Part shown: positions 1-9,312 of the stretch, piece after piece | Position numbering within the stretch: the first letter of the stretch is position 1 | How the letters are laid out: each line of letters begins with the position of its first letter | From: JAXMBX01 sp046349635 | Lineage (GTDB): Bacteria > Planctomycetota > Planctomycetia > Planctomycetales > Planctomycetaceae | DNA: 64,000 bases | Direction of reading: 5' to 3' | NCBI GenBank assembly: GCA_046349635.1 | Contig: JAXMBX010000011.1 | Location: forward strand, 1-64,000 | Program-made: the position numbers and the translations under genes | Notes under the pieces: model-generated | What the model saw: the letters and a program-made list of their open reading frames with translations, nothing else | The model's database searches: none | Told to the model about the DNA's origin: nothing

Positions 1-74
1 GTGCCCGCGAGGAACATGCAGAGTCCGACGAACATCGAGCGGGGGCCGAGGAATGAGCAGATTGATTTGGACAT
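1..74 (-). CDS. N-terminus of a secreted protein (runs off left edge)
   Basis: Only about 24 codons are inside the window. Read on the minus strand they begin MSKSICSF and continue into a hydrophobic stretch (MFVGLCMFLAG), which is the form of an export signal or first membrane segment. The ATG lies 4 bases beyond the stop of the lipoprotein gene at 79-582, and a GAAGG ribosome site sits about 8 bases upstream, inside the end of that gene. It is therefore the third gene of the DUF1559/lipoprotein operon. No function can be assigned from this fragment. Confidence 0.6.
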   Translation of the reverse strand, partial: MSKSICSFLGPRSMFVGLCMFLAG

Positions 75-78
75 GAGG

Positions 79-582
79 TTAGCCTTCGAGATTTATGGGG
101 GGAAGCTGGTTCTTCTGAGGCTTGATCTCCATGAAGATTTGTGAATTGCCCCGATAGAGATATTTTTCGCGCAGCCGGTCGGGCGAAGGTTCGATGGAGT
201 CGGGATTCTCAGCCCAGTAAATGGTGATGCAATATTTTCCTTCCGGGGCCCCATCTCCCGGTTTGTAGGTGGTCAATTTGAATTTTCCGTTGGCGTCCAC
301 GATCCCATTGGGGCGCGCCCCGCGCTTGTCAAAGTCCTGCCCGTCGACAGGATGAAACGTGACCTGGGCCTTGAAGGCGGGTTTGCCTCCAATCCGCAGT
401 TCTCCCTCGGCGGGGTATGTGGGTGGTCCCTCTGATTTGCGGCATCCGGGAATCACGCTGAGTAACAAGAGGAGAGCGATGAGGCGAAAAAAAGTGTAGT
501 GGCGGACAGAGGGACGGAAATCCACTTTGGGAAGAGTGCTTTGAAAGGTGGAGATCGCGGGCAACGGTGTTTCGGAAATCAA
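79..582 (-). CDS. small carboxypeptidase-regulatory-like lipoprotein
   Basis: This is a 167-aa predicted lipoprotein. A basic N-region is followed by a leucine-rich core and a lipobox ending SVIPGC (Cys about residue 47). The mature part has a short beta-sandwich look (YPAEGELRIGGKPA, then VTFHPVDG and NGKFKLTTYKPGDGAPEGKY), as in the planctomycete lipoproteins with carboxypeptidase-regulatory-like folds that sit beside DUF1559 genes. The start is TTG: it overlaps the TGA of the upstream DUF1559 gene, and GGAGG lies 7 bases before it, so translation is probably coupled. The next gene begins 4 bases after its stop. The fold and location are well supported. The function is unknown; a surface or periplasmic role with the DUF1559 product is inference from context. 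Confidence 0.8.
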   Translation of the reverse strand: MISETPLPAISTFQSTLPKVDFRPSVRHYTFFRLIALLLLLSVIPGCRKSEGPPTYPAEGELRIGGKPAFKAQVTFHPVDGQDFDKRGARPNGIVDANGKFKLTTYKPGDGAPEGKYCITIYWAENPDSIEPSPDRLREKYLYRGNSQIFMEIKPQKNQLPPINLEG

Positions 583-1538
583 TCCAGCACCTCCAGTTTT
601 TCGCCACCGGAAATGGTCAGCAGGGCATAGAAGGAGACGGTGTTCACATTCTGGCTGAGGAAGTGGACGCTTCCATCGGCATAGAGAAACGTCGCCCCTC
701 CCGGATGAAATGCATAAGGTTGTGCCGAGATGTTAGTGGCATTGATGGCGTAAGGGCCGTATTTCGTACCGTCCTCGTTATAGCCGTAGCAGTAGAAGGC
801 ATTCCCTCCGGCCCAGGTGCTTTGCTGACCATAGACCGTTTGGCCAGGCCAGGGCTTTCCAAACAAATAGACCTCACTGCGCCCGGCAGATTCCCAGACG
901 GCAATGGTGTTGGAGGCCCCGTCCGTGATGTTGCGAATCGGGTTGACCGGGATGGGATAGCCGGTCCGTTTGAAAAATCCCATGCGCTGAAATTTATCGC
1001 TTGAGATCGCGGGGATGAGTGACGTGTTGACTGCGCCGTTGTTGCCGGCGTAGTCCGCGGACATCGCGGAGGCATCAGGATTGAACGCGATTTCATAAGC
1101 CTCGAAGCTGGGAGAGCCTTTGACGATCTGCGTACCCAAAGGGTTGGACGGACATTCAAACACGGCGAGGCGCGTATTGACGACGACCTTGTTTTCCACC
1201 TCGGTGTAGGACTTGTTGAAGTTGTAGGCGTTAAACATCGCCGGCTGGTCGAGCTGGGTGAGGATGCAGGTTACCCAGCTCAGATGTTTCTCGTAGATGG
1301 GGTAATTGGTGTACATGAAGTCATACGCGGGAAAGCACTGGTAGGCGTCGTGGTAGTTCTGGAGCGCCAGGCCGATCTGCTTCATATTGTTCTTGCATTG
1401 AGTCCGTCTGGCGGCTTCCCGTGCCTGCTGAACCGCAGGCAAGAGGAGTGCGATCAGAACCCCGATGATTGCAATGACGACGAGCAGTTCAATCAGCGTA
1501 AAGCCGGGGCGCGGGTTGGTCTTTCGTGAGCTGGACAT
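579..1538 (-). CDS. DUF1559 family prepilin-like protein
   Basis: The protein (about 319 aa) opens with a type IV prepilin/pseudopilin leader: short basic stretch, Gly, then FTLIELLVVIAIIGVLIALL (Phe+1, Glu+5). The helix runs on into PAVQQAREAARRTQC, typical of DUF1559 (SBP_bac_10) proteins, which planctomycete genomes carry in dozens of copies. The C-terminal part contains the family's usual HPGGATFLYADGSVHFL segment. It is expected to be cleaved by a prepilin peptidase and anchored or assembled at the cell surface. I place the start at the ATG at 1538, which has AGGAGG 12 bases upstream; an in-frame TTG at 1547 is too close to that site. It heads an operon with the lipoprotein and a third secreted protein. 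Individual functions in this family are unknown. Confidence 0.92.
   Translation of the reverse strand: MSSSRKTNPRPGFTLIELLVVIAIIGVLIALLLPAVQQAREAARRTQCKNNMKQIGLALQNYHDAYQCFPAYDFMYTNYPIYEKHLSWVTCILTQLDQPAMFNAYNFNKSYTEVENKVVVNTRLAVFECPSNPLGTQIVKGSPSFEAYEIAFNPDASAMSADYAGNNGAVNTSLIPAISSDKFQRMGFFKRTGYPIPVNPIRNITDGASNTIAVWESAGRSEVYLFGKPWPGQTVYGQQSTWAGGNAFYCYGYNEDGTKYGPYAINATNISAQPYAFHPGGATFLYADGSVHFLSQNVNTVSFYALLTISGGEKLEVLD
590..594 (-). promoter_or_regulatory. Shine-Dalgarno site that fixes a TTG start
   Basis: On the minus strand this reads GGAGG and lies 7 bases before the TTG at 582. The lipoprotein frame contains no ATG upstream of its lipobox, so this site supports the unusual TTG start. 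Confidence 0.7.
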
Positions 1539-1922
1539 GGATTCCAATGACCTCCTGACTGTGCAATGGAAGCGCAGTGACCTCTAAGGATGGTGGGAAG
1601 AAACGGGGGCATGGGGTCGTCCGGTTCAACGCGCGGACGACGATCGCGAGGCTGGCGGTTTGCTGGCGAAAGGGAGGATCCGGCTCGGCGTGCGTTTCTT
1701 TGCATGGAAGCCGGAAGCGTACGCGAGAGAGCTGCGTGTCAGCAGTGACACGATGTCAGAACTCGCGGCTGGTGTTGCCCAGAAGGCAATTCCCGTACCG
1801 TAGAAGAGAACGGATTTAACCTCGGGAAATTCAGAGTTGTGCGCTGTCCGCGCAGCGAAATGCGTGATGGTTTTTTCGCCACCGTGGGACAGAAATTCGC
1901 CGGAGATCGAAAGTCAGCCCGT
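1539..1922. other. intergenic region without a convincing gene
   Basis: About 385 bases lie between the DUF1559 start and the terminator of the ThuA-like gene. Short open frames exist on both strands (for example 1577-1819 plus), but they lack ribosome sites and recognisable protein features. The stretch nearest 1539 must hold the promoter of the minus-strand DUF1559 operon; no clear -35/-10 pair could be picked by eye. Confidence 0.5.
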
Positions 1923-1957
1923 AAATAAAAAAACGCGGAGGCCGGGAAGCCTCCGCG
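1923..1957 (-). terminator. Rho-independent terminator of the ThuA-like gene
   Basis: A perfect 9-bp stem (CGCGGAGGC at 1934-1942 with GCCTCCGCG at 1949-1957) encloses a 6-base loop. On the minus strand it is followed by TTTTTTTATTT (1923-1933). It lies 37 bases after the reconstructed stop of the ThuA-like gene, which supports that gene's extension past its frameshift. Confidence 0.88.
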
Positions 1958-1993
1958 TGGAGTGGTGCAGAGAAACGAGAAGCTGATCGACTT

Positions 1994-2841
1994 TTATTTG
2001 CCGGCGGCGTCTTTCGCCGATTTCTCGTGCTGGGCTTTGGAGACTTCGGGATTGGGGGTGGCATCGCCCGGTGCCTGGTACAGAACCCAACGGATGCCAT
2101 TGGCCATCGATTCAAGGAACTGCTTGTTGGTCAGGTTTCGGGATTGTGTCCGAGGTTGGTGTAGTACATCCGTCCGTCGCCGTACTGTTTCACCCAGGAG
2201 ACGGGGACCAGGTAGGGCTTGCTGGGATTGCACTTGGCCATGTCGAGGCTCATCAGAACGTGAACCTTCTCCGGCTGCCAGTTCTTGTACTGATAGATTT
2301 CATCCTTGATCTGGAACTCTTTACCCCAGGGTTTGGAAGCGGCGTGATCGGTGTCGTGAACCGTGATGGTGACAGTGTTGTTAGAGCCCCAGGGGTGTCC
2401 GTCGAATGTACCGCCGATGAAATCCAGTAGGGCTTGAAAGTGGCATACGTGTCGGTCGCGGAGTGGGCGCCCGATAAAGCCGTGCCCTTTCTGCTTCATC
2501 CAGGTGTTGAAGAAGTAATCCCAATCCTTTTCCGCGATGGGAAGATTGCCGGTGGTGTAGAAAAAGACGAGATCGTACTTCTTCAGATTCTCCTCCGTGA
2601 AATCCTTATCGGCGTGCTGGGTGCAATCGACGGAGAACAGGCCGGTCTGCTGACCGAGTTGGGTCATCGCGATCTCGGCGGGGGAGAGAGGGTTCTTCTC
2701 GCGATTGACGGACTTGTGCACAAACCCCTGGCTCTGGGTGACCATCAGCATGCGGGCTTTCTTGGGGGCGTCTTCGGCCTGAGTCCAGGTGTTCGCAAGA
2801 GACAGAATTGTCAGCAGGCAGATGACGCGGAGGAGTTTCAT
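1994..2841 (-). CDS. ThuA-like protein, secreted (one frameshift)
   Basis: This is a ThuA (trehalose-utilisation-like) domain protein with a class I glutamine-amidotransferase-like fold. The start is the ATG at 2841, with GAGG 8 bases upstream, giving a cleavable signal peptide (MKLLRVICLL to TWTQAED). Recognisable family pieces are MLMVTQSQGFVHKSV near the N-terminus, YDLVFFYTTGNLP, the GHGFIG strand and GRMYYTNLGHNPET near the end. The frame stops at 2131, but the expected continuation (LTNKQFLESMANGIRWVL to AAGK) is intact in the next frame and ends at 1994. One missing base at about 2132 (CTGGACC read as CTGACC) restores a normal protein of about 282 aa. Many planctomycete ThuA proteins are linked to sugar metabolism, but no substrate can be inferred here. 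Confidence 0.85.
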
Positions 2842-3205
2842 GGTGTGACCTCTATTCTGACGGCAGGAGGGATTGAGCCAGTTCAATTGAAAAACTGTTC
2901 AAGGGAAAGACTGCGGAGTGAGCTTCCTACGATAAACCAAGCGGCAGGGGACCGCCACTGTGATCACCTGTGAGGAAGTGGTCTGGGCAGCGGGCCTCTC
3001 CAAAAGATGACAGATTCAGCGTGAACTCCCACTGCATTTCGTCAGGCGATTCACCTCGTCGGTCGGGTTATTTCGTGGCGAAACGGCGTTTTCGCACAAG
3101 AAGGAGTAGAGAGAGAGCGATCCCGCTTGACAGGCAGGGAGCCTGCAACGGAAATTAGAGAGAAGAGCGTTCTTCGTCCCTTTCCTGGAACTCGAACGGA
3201 AGCCC
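2842..3205. other. divergent intergenic region
   Basis: This region of about 365 bases separates the minus-strand ThuA-like gene from the plus-strand FHA gene, so it should hold both promoters. I see no RNA gene, strong hairpin or credible short gene in it. Confidence 0.45.
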
Positions 3206-3681
3206 ATGATTGCCCGGTTGATTCCCTCCGATGGCGGTTCGCCGATCCCCCTCTCCCGCGACGTGACAGTCGTGGGGCGCGACAAGGAGATTTGCGACCT
3301 GTTCGTGAACAATCGGAGCGTCTCCAAACTGCATTGCGTGCTGGTGAAAAGCGACGGGTTGCTGTTCGTGCGGGATCTGGGGAGCACGAACGGGACCAAG
3401 GTCAACGGGCAGAAGATCACCCGCGGGGCGCTCCTGCCCGGGGATCAGTTGGCGTTTGCCTCCGCGAAGTTCAAGATCTTCCTTGGGCCGGGAGAAGAAG
3501 AGCCGGAAGGGGGAGCCAAGACGAGGCGGCGGTCGAGAATTCGCTCGAAGAAAGTGGAACGACGAGACCGCGCTACAGCGGACAAAGAGACGGCTTTATC
3601 GATTCCGGAAGAGAAGCTGGAAGAAGAAAGGAAAGCGACAGTGACGTCCGGCTGTTGACCGACGACGAGTTGGACGATTGA
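3206..3681 (+). CDS. FHA domain protein, probably frameshifted near its C-terminus
   Basis: The first ~95 residues are a forkhead-associated phosphothreonine-binding domain. It shows VVGRDKEICDLFVNN, the SVSKLHCVL strand (Ser and His for phosphopeptide contact), LGSTNGTKVNGQ and LLPGDQLAFASAKFKIF. There is no export signal, so it is a cytoplasmic reader of Ser/Thr-kinase signalling. In the FHA frame the tail turns highly basic and stops at 3658. The frame one base earlier gives an acidic tail ending DVRLLTDDELDD at 3681, which I think is the real C-terminus. A single lost base at about 3515-3535 would join them. That repair is less certain than the others in this window because the tail is not a conserved domain. 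Confidence 0.75.
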
Positions 3682-3692
3682 GCGGATCGTGT

Positions 3693-4568
3693 TCAGGCCG
3701 CGCGACGAATTTCTTCCGGAGCGAGCTGAGAGCTTTGTTGTCGGGCGTGAAACTCGGCGTAGCGTTGCCGGAGTTTGCGACGGCGGCCGATTCTCTGGAT
3801 GGCGTCCAGAAACCCGGGGCAGATCGAGCGGCACCAGTAGACCAATTTCGCCAGCCAAGTGACGACGACAAGGCGTTTATCCCGTTGAACCGCCCGGAAG
3901 GTGAGTTCGGCGATGTGAGCCGGAGTGGTACTGGTCCACCGGGGGGGCGACGGGATTTTGCCGTGATCGGAACCGCTTTCCCCGTGTTGATAAATCGCAG
4001 TTCGAACCGGCCCGGGACAGACGGCCGTGACTCCCAAGCCGCGACGGCCAAATTCGCCGCGAAGTGCTTCGCTGAAACCGACGAGTCCGAATTTACTGGT
4101 ACTGTAGGCGGTCAGACGACTGCTGGCGGCCAGACCACAGATGCTGCACATGTTGACGACGTGCGCCTCGGGATACTCGAACATGCGCGGCAGCAGCAAT
4201 AAGGTCAACCGGATGGGAGCATGGAGATTGACTCCCAGCAGACGGTCCCATTGTTCGAGAGGCATCTTCATGACCGGGCCGTACCAGGCGATGCCTGCGT
4301 TGTTGATCAAAATGTGGGGGGGACCGAACTGGTGGAGAACATCCGCGGCCAGTCGCTCCACCGCATCGGTCCGGCTTAGATCGCAATGAAAGGTCTCGAC
4401 GCGGCAGCCCTGCTCACGTAGTTCCTGGGCGACCTGATTCAGGGAAGCCTCGTTCTGATCGACGAGGAGCAAGTGACACTCGGCCCGCGCGAAGCGCACA
4501 GCGAGTTCTTTTCCTATTCCTGAAGCGGCCCCGGTAATCAAGACCTTGTGGCCCGGCTCGACGCGCAT
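3693..4568 (-). CDS. short-chain dehydrogenase/reductase (SDR)
   Basis: This is a classical SDR of about 291 aa. It has the Rossmann motif TGAASGIG (residues 12-19), acidic VDQNE after the second strand (suggesting NAD rather than NADP), CDLS, INNAG (88-92) and the catalytic Ser142/Tyr155/Lys159 (YSTSK), followed by CPGPVRT. The start is the ATG at 4568 with a GGAGGGGGGGAG ribosome site. The longer frame to 4688 adds residues without family similarity and is rejected. A ~50-residue extension after the SDR core contains a hydrophobic LVYWCRSICPGFLDAI stretch, so membrane association is possible. It converges on the FHA gene with only 11 bases between the stops. The substrate is unknown. Confidence 0.9.
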   Translation of the reverse strand: MRVEPGHKVLITGAASGIGKELAVRFARAECHLLLVDQNEASLNQVAQELREQGCRVETFHCDLSRTDAVERLAADVLHQFGPPHILINNAGIAWYGPVMKMPLEQWDRLLGVNLHAPIRLTLLLLPRMFEYPEAHVVNMCSICGLAASSRLTAYSTSKFGLVGFSEALRGEFGRRGLGVTAVCPGPVRTAIYQHGESGSDHGKIPSPPRWTSTTPAHIAELTFRAVQRDKRLVVVTWLAKLVYWCRSICPGFLDAIQRIGRRRKLRQRYAEFHARQQSSQLAPEEIRRAA

Positions 4569-4820
4569 GACTCCCCCCCTCCTCTGCCTCGTTATGGTGC
4601 TGGTCGCACCGCATTGCGGCGTGAAGGATAGCTGCGAGGGAAATCCTGTCAATAAGACTGTGAATGGCGTAGAAAAAGTAAGAAACAAAGTCGGATCGAG
4701 AGATTCCGGAAAAGAGTTGACGGCCCAATTTTGGGCGGGTAGGCTGGGATTTAATAAACTTTCTTAAAAAAGTCTCTCTTAACCATTTTTGCGATGAATC
4801 CTGCGGATCGGAGCAGAGCG

Positions 4821-7805
4821 ATGGGTGTTCTTTCGGACTTGAGGCGGGGTGGAGGAAGTTTCCCCCGTCGAGGCTGCCAAAACTGGCCTGCCTGGTTGTG
4901 TGTCCTGGGGTTGTGGTCATGCCTCACATTGCATGGGGCTGAGATCGATTTCGAGCGGGATGTCGCGCCGATTCTGATTACCCGCTGCCTGGAGTGTCAC
5001 AAGGACGGGAATCCATCGGGGGGTTTGAATCTTTCCCGCTTGGAAGGTCTCAAAAAAGGGGGGGATAACGGTCCCGCGCTCAGTGCGGAGAGTCCCGCCA
5101 AGAGCTACCTGTTGGAACGTGTCGCCGAAGGGGAGATGCCTCCTCCCAAGCACGAGAAGTCACAAAAGCTCCCGGAGAAAGAAATCGGGGTGCTGCGCGC
5201 CTGGATTGAAAAAGGCTCAGCATGGCCCGCAGGCCGGGTGCTGGATCTGTATGAACGAACCACGTCCGTGCGGGGTGGCCGCGACTGGTGGTCACTGAAG
5301 CCGGTCGAGCGGCCGGAAGTTCCCAAGCTGGAAGGATCCTCGGCTGTCAATCCGATTGATGCCTTCGTTCGTTCTCAGCTCGCCGCGAAAAAAATGGAAC
5401 CGGCCCCGCAGGCCGATCGGGCAACGTTGATTCGCCGTTTGTATTTCGACTTGCTCGGCTTTCCTCCGTCCACAGAGCAAGTCGAAAAGTTCGTGAATGA
5501 TCCCGATCCGAAGGCCTATGACACGCTCGTCACGGAATTGTTGAACTCTCCCCATTTCGGAGAGCGGTGGGGGCGGCACTGGCTAGATGTCGTTCGCTAT
5601 GCGGACTCGTGCGGCTATGAACGGGATCAGGAAATTCCGTATGCCTGGTACTACCGGGACTGGGTTGTCAAAGCGATCAACAAGGATAAGCCTTACAACG
5701 AATTCGTGATTGAGCAACTCGCGGGGGATGAACTTCCCAAGCGGACTGAGCAGACGGTGGTTGGAACGGGGTTCCTGCGTCTGGGGACCTGGAACGATGA
5801 GCCGAACGATCCTGAAGATTACAAGTACGAACGCCTGGAAGACATGGTGCACACGACGGCCACGGCATTCCTGGGGATGACAGTCAAGTGCGCCCGCTGT
5901 CACGACCACAAGTTTGACCCGATTCCGCAGACGGATTATTACCGGATCGCGGCGGCGTTCTGGCCCGGCTCAATCGAACCGCGCGATCGGAAGTATCTCG
6001 GCGGGCCGACCGTGAAAGAACTGGGTTTCGATGTGCTGGGGTGGACGGACTTGTCGCGTGAGCCGAAGCCGTTTCACCTGTTGAAGAAGGGAGATCACAA
6101 GCATCCCGGTGAAGTGGTGGAGGCGGGACCGCTGACGATGGTTCCCGCGCTGTATCATCCGTTTGATGCTCCCGCCAAGGAGGCGCGCACCACGCAGCGT
6201 AGGCTGCAACTCGCGAATTGGGTGGCTGACCCGAAAAATCCTCTCACCGCGCGGGTGTTTGTGAATCGCCTGTGGCAGAAACATTTCGGGCTGGGACTGG
6301 TACGGACTCCGGACAACTTTGGATACACCGGTCAGCTTCCGACTCATCCGGAACTGCTCGACTGGCTGGCGGACGATTTCGTGAAAGAAGGTTGGAAGGC
6401 GAAGAGGATTCACCGCCTCATCGTCACGTCGGCAACCTATCAGCAAAGTTCGCTGCACCCCCGGCAGGAAGAATATGCCAAGATCGACCCGGATAACCGG
6501 CTATGGTGGCGGTTCGAGCGGCGGCGTCTGGATGCGGAATCTCTGCGGGACGCGATGTTGACGGTTAGCGGTGAAATTGACCTGACGGTCGGCGGGAAAA
6601 GTTTCAAGCCGGAGATCAGTGCGGAAGCTTTGGAAGGACTTTCCAAGAAGTCGGCCGCCTGGACCCCCTCTCCTCCCGGGGAACAGAAGCGGCGCAGCCT
6701 GTATCAATATGTGCAGCGGAGCCTATTGTCGCCGATGATGACGACGTTTGATTTTTGCGATACGACGCTGCCGTGCGGAATGCGAGACGTGACAACAGTT
6801 GCGCCGCAAGCGTTGGCATTGATGAATGGAGAGTTTTCACGAAAACAAAGCCAGATCGTGGCGGAACGGGTCAAGAAACTGGCTCCGCAGGGAAATCCGG
6901 AAGCCGAAGCGCAGATGGCGTGGCGGGTGATTTTGAATCGTCCCCCGAGAGCCGAAGAACTGGCTCTTGCGCTGAAGCATCTGGAGCATCAGGAGGCGCG
7001 GTTCAAATCCTCGTCTGGGGGAGAAGCCCCAACCCTGGCGGATGCCAAAATTCCTCCGGGGGCAGTGCTGCACTTGCGGACCGATCGGGGGTTGGAGACG
7101 GATGCTTCCAATAGGGTGGTTTCCTGGGAGGATCAATCCGGCCAGAAGCATCACGCGAGCCCGGCCTCTGTGGATCGGAGTCCCACCGTGGTCCCCGCGG
7201 ATGGGGGACGACATCTCGTTCGTTTTGACGCGGCGCAGAAACAATTCCTGTCATTGGCGGGACAAGTGTTGACGTCTCAGCAGTTTTCGATCCTCGCAGT
7301 CGTCAGCGACCAGGGTTCGTCGGGCATGCGGGAGATCATTTCGAACTGGAACTCGGAAGCAAACAACTCCACAACATCAGTGTTTCTCGGAGTTTCGTCC
7401 GGCAATCTGCTGCGATTCAGCGATGATTTTTCCGCGATCGATCCGGTGAGTAAATCCGAGCTCTTCGTCATGGGAGGGACCGCCTTCCCGACGGATGTCC
7501 AGGTCTTCCACGGCGAAAAGGTCGCGGGACGGAAGCTCGCGGCGATCGCGACCCGCAATGTCTCCACGCCATATGTCCTGGGACGTCAGGGGAGCATGGA
7601 TGGAGAGTACTGGCACGGCGACCTGGCGGAGATCATCGTGTACGACCGCGCCTTGCGGGACGATGAACGGCGCCAGATGACGAAGGTGATGGGCTTGCGG
7701 CATGGAATCAGCACTGCCGAAAAGAAATTGTCCCCGCACGATCAGGCGTTGACTTCGTTGTGTCACGTGCTGCTGAACAGCAATGAGTTCATTTTTGTAG
7801 ATTGA
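4821..7805 (+). CDS. PSCyt1/DUF1549/DUF1553 cytochrome c with LamG-like insert
   Basis: This is a large secreted planctomycete protein (994 aa from this start). After a signal segment it has a PSCyt1 domain with a CLECH heme motif (VAPILITRCLECHKDGN), then DUF1549 (RLYFDLLGFPPS, FGERWGRHWLDVVRYADS) including a second CxxCH in KCARCHDHKFDPI. DUF1553 follows (LANWVADPKNPLTARVFVNRLWQKHFGLGLV, ALMNGEFS). A concanavalin-like/LamG segment (about 7060-7700; ISWEDQSGQ-type strand, GEYWHGDLAEIIVYDRAL) sits inside DUF1553, before its final HVLLNSNEFIFVD. The ATG at 4821 has GGAG 8 bases upstream; an in-frame ATG at 4794 is the alternative. It is followed by its usual DUF1501 partner. The families are abundant in planctomycetes, and roles in polysaccharide binding or breakdown are proposed but unproven. 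Confidence 0.93.
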   Translation: MGVLSDLRRGGGSFPRRGCQNWPAWLCVLGLWSCLTLHGAEIDFERDVAPILITRCLECHKDGNPSGGLNLSRLEGLKKGGDNGPALSAESPAKSYLLERVAEGEMPPPKHEKSQKLPEKEIGVLRAWIEKGSAWPAGRVLDLYERTTSVRGGRDWWSLKPVERPEVPKLEGSSAVNPIDAFVRSQLAAKKMEPAPQADRATLIRRLYFDLLGFPPSTEQVEKFVNDPDPKAYDTLVTELLNSPHFGERWGRHWLDVVRYADSCGYERDQEIPYAWYYRDWVVKAINKDKPYNEFVIEQLAGDELPKRTEQTVVGTGFLRLGTWNDEPNDPEDYKYERLEDMVHTTATAFLGMTVKCARCHDHKFDPIPQTDYYRIAAAFWPGSIEPRDRKYLGGPTVKELGFDVLGWTDLSREPKPFHLLKKGDHKHPGEVVEAGPLTMVPALYHPFDAPAKEARTTQRRLQLANWVADPKNPLTARVFVNRLWQKHFGLGLVRTPDNFGYTGQLPTHPELLDWLADDFVKEGWKAKRIHRLIVTSATYQQSSLHPRQEEYAKIDPDNRLWWRFERRRLDAESLRDAMLTVSGEIDLTVGGKSFKPEISAEALEGLSKKSAAWTPSPPGEQKRRSLYQYVQRSLLSPMMTTFDFCDTTLPCGMRDVTTVAPQALALMNGEFSRKQSQIVAERVKKLAPQGNPEAEAQMAWRVILNRPPRAEELALALKHLEHQEARFKSSSGGEAPTLADAKIPPGAVLHLRTDRGLETDASNRVVSWEDQSGQKHHASPASVDRSPTVVPADGGRHLVRFDAAQKQFLSLAGQVLTSQQFSILAVVSDQGSSGMREIISNWNSEANNSTTSVFLGVSSGNLLRFSDDFSAIDPVSKSELFVMGGTAFPTDVQVFHGEKVAGRKLAAIATRNVSTPYVLGRQGSMDGEYWHGDLAEIIVYDRALRDDERRQMTKVMGLRHGISTAEKKLSPHDQALTSLCHVLLNSNEFIFVD

Positions 7806-7847
7806 GAATTCCGATTCCGACGAGTCCTTAGATCGGGTTGAGCTGCC

Positions 7848-9305
7848 ATGAATCGAAAACAACTGTTTCCCTGCCATCAGACACGGCGGGAATTCCTGTG
7901 GGAAATGGGAGGCGGGTTCGCAGGGACGGCATTGGCCGGCCTGCTGGCGCAAGATGGATTTTTCACGCGTCGCGGGATGGCGGCGGAATCGAGTTCCAAT
8001 CCATTAGCACCGCATGCGGGGCATTTTCGCGGGACGGCGAAGAGCGTGATCTTCCTGTTCATGAATGGCGGGCCGAGCCAGGTGGATACGTTCGACCCCA
8101 AACCGGAATTGCAAAAGCACGCCGGAAAGCCGTTGCCTCCCGATAAGAAATTCATCAACTCCGGGGGGCGGAAGATGGGGTTTCTGACTCCGGCGTTCCG
8201 AAAGTTCGAGCCGGGAGGTCAATCCGGTCTGCCGGTGTCGGATTACTTTCCGAATGTGCGCAAGCATGCGGACAAACTGGCGATCGTGCGATCCTGTCAC
8301 ACCGACAGTCACGCGCATGGATCTGCCCTGGTGGCCATGAATACCGGAAAGACCTTTATCGGCCGCCCTTCCCTGGGAAGCTGGTCCGTCTTCGGGTTGG
8401 GTACCGAAAACCAGAATCTGCCCGGGTACGTGGTGATGCTGGATCGTCGCGGCGGTCCGATCAGCGGACAGCCGAACTGGTCGAGCGGCTTCATGCCTGC
8501 AAGTTTTCAAGGTACGATGTTCCGCCCGGTCGGAAGTCCGATTCTCGACTTGTCTCCTTCGGAAGATCTGGCCGGAGCCGCGCAACGGGAGCAACTCGAT
8601 TTGTTGGGTGAGTTGAATCGACAACATCTGGCAGCGCGTCAGGGAGGGGAGGATCTCGCCGCGCGACTGGCCTCGTTTGAACTCGCCTATCGAATGCAGT
8701 CGGAAGCTCCGGAAGCGGTGGACCTTTCCAAGGAGACTCAGGAAACACTGGATCTTTACGGTGTGGGGAAACAGCCGACGGATGAATTTGGAAGAAATTG
8801 CCTCGTGGCTCGCCGGTTGGTGGAGCGGGGAGTCCGATTTATCCAGTTGTATTCCGGCGGCGGACACCTGGATGACACGTGGGATGCGCACACGGACGTC
8901 GAAGCCAATCACGGCCAGCATGCCTCGGAAGTGGACTTGCCGATTGCGGGACTGCTTACGGATCTGGAACGTCGCGGGCTGTTGAAGGATACGCTGGTGG
9001 TCTGGGGCGGAGAATTCGGCCGCATGCCCTTCAGCGAAGGAGAAGGAGCGAAAGGGCGAAATCACAATCCGTATGGTTTCTCCATGTGGATGGCGGGAGG
9101 AGGCATGAAGGGGGGGATCGCCTATGGTGAAACCGATGAGTTCGGTTTCGAAGCGGTCAAGAATAAGGCCCACCTGAATGACATTCACGCGACCATCCTG
9201 CACGCGTTGGGATTGAATCACGAATTGCTGACCTATTTCCACGAAGGTCGCCAACAACGTCTGACGGACGTGGCAGGACGAGTCATCCGAGAAATCCTGG
9301 CTTGA
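7848..9305 (+). CDS. DUF1501 family secreted protein (Tat signal)
   Basis: This 485-aa DUF1501 protein belongs to an alkaline-phosphatase/sulfatase-like fold family that is almost always paired with DUF1549/DUF1553 cytochromes, as it is here. The N-terminus has a twin-arginine signal (QTRREFLWEMGGGFAGTAL), suggesting export of a folded, cofactor-bearing protein. Family hallmarks are IFLFMNGGPSQVDTFDPKPEL, SCHTDSHAHGSALVAMNTG, LVERGVRFIQLYSGG, WDAHTDVEANHG, LVVWGGEFGRMP and the RNHNPYGFSMWMAGGG segment, which carry the conserved Asp/His residues. It starts 42 bases after the cytochrome stop and ends 7 bases before the ROK regulator, so the three are likely cotranscribed. The enzymatic activity is not established. 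Confidence 0.93.
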   Translation: MNRKQLFPCHQTRREFLWEMGGGFAGTALAGLLAQDGFFTRRGMAAESSSNPLAPHAGHFRGTAKSVIFLFMNGGPSQVDTFDPKPELQKHAGKPLPPDKKFINSGGRKMGFLTPAFRKFEPGGQSGLPVSDYFPNVRKHADKLAIVRSCHTDSHAHGSALVAMNTGKTFIGRPSLGSWSVFGLGTENQNLPGYVVMLDRRGGPISGQPNWSSGFMPASFQGTMFRPVGSPILDLSPSEDLAGAAQREQLDLLGELNRQHLAARQGGEDLAARLASFELAYRMQSEAPEAVDLSKETQETLDLYGVGKQPTDEFGRNCLVARRLVERGVRFIQLYSGGGHLDDTWDAHTDVEANHGQHASEVDLPIAGLLTDLERRGLLKDTLVVWGGEFGRMPFSEGEGAKGRNHNPYGFSMWMAGGGMKGGIAYGETDEFGFEAVKNKAHLNDIHATILHALGLNHELLTYFHEGRQQRLTDVAGRVIREILA

Positions 9306-9312
9306 GGAACTG

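Noticed and set aside
1577..1819. 80-codon plus-strand frame in the gap before the ThuA-like gene
   Set aside because: No ribosome site, composition unlike neighbouring proteins, and it lies in a region expected to hold the promoter of the minus-strand DUF1559 operon.
4716..4757. Promoter (TTGACG and TTTAAT) upstream of the PSCyt1 cytochrome
   Set aside because: The two boxes are about 27 bp apart, too far for a sigma-70 promoter.
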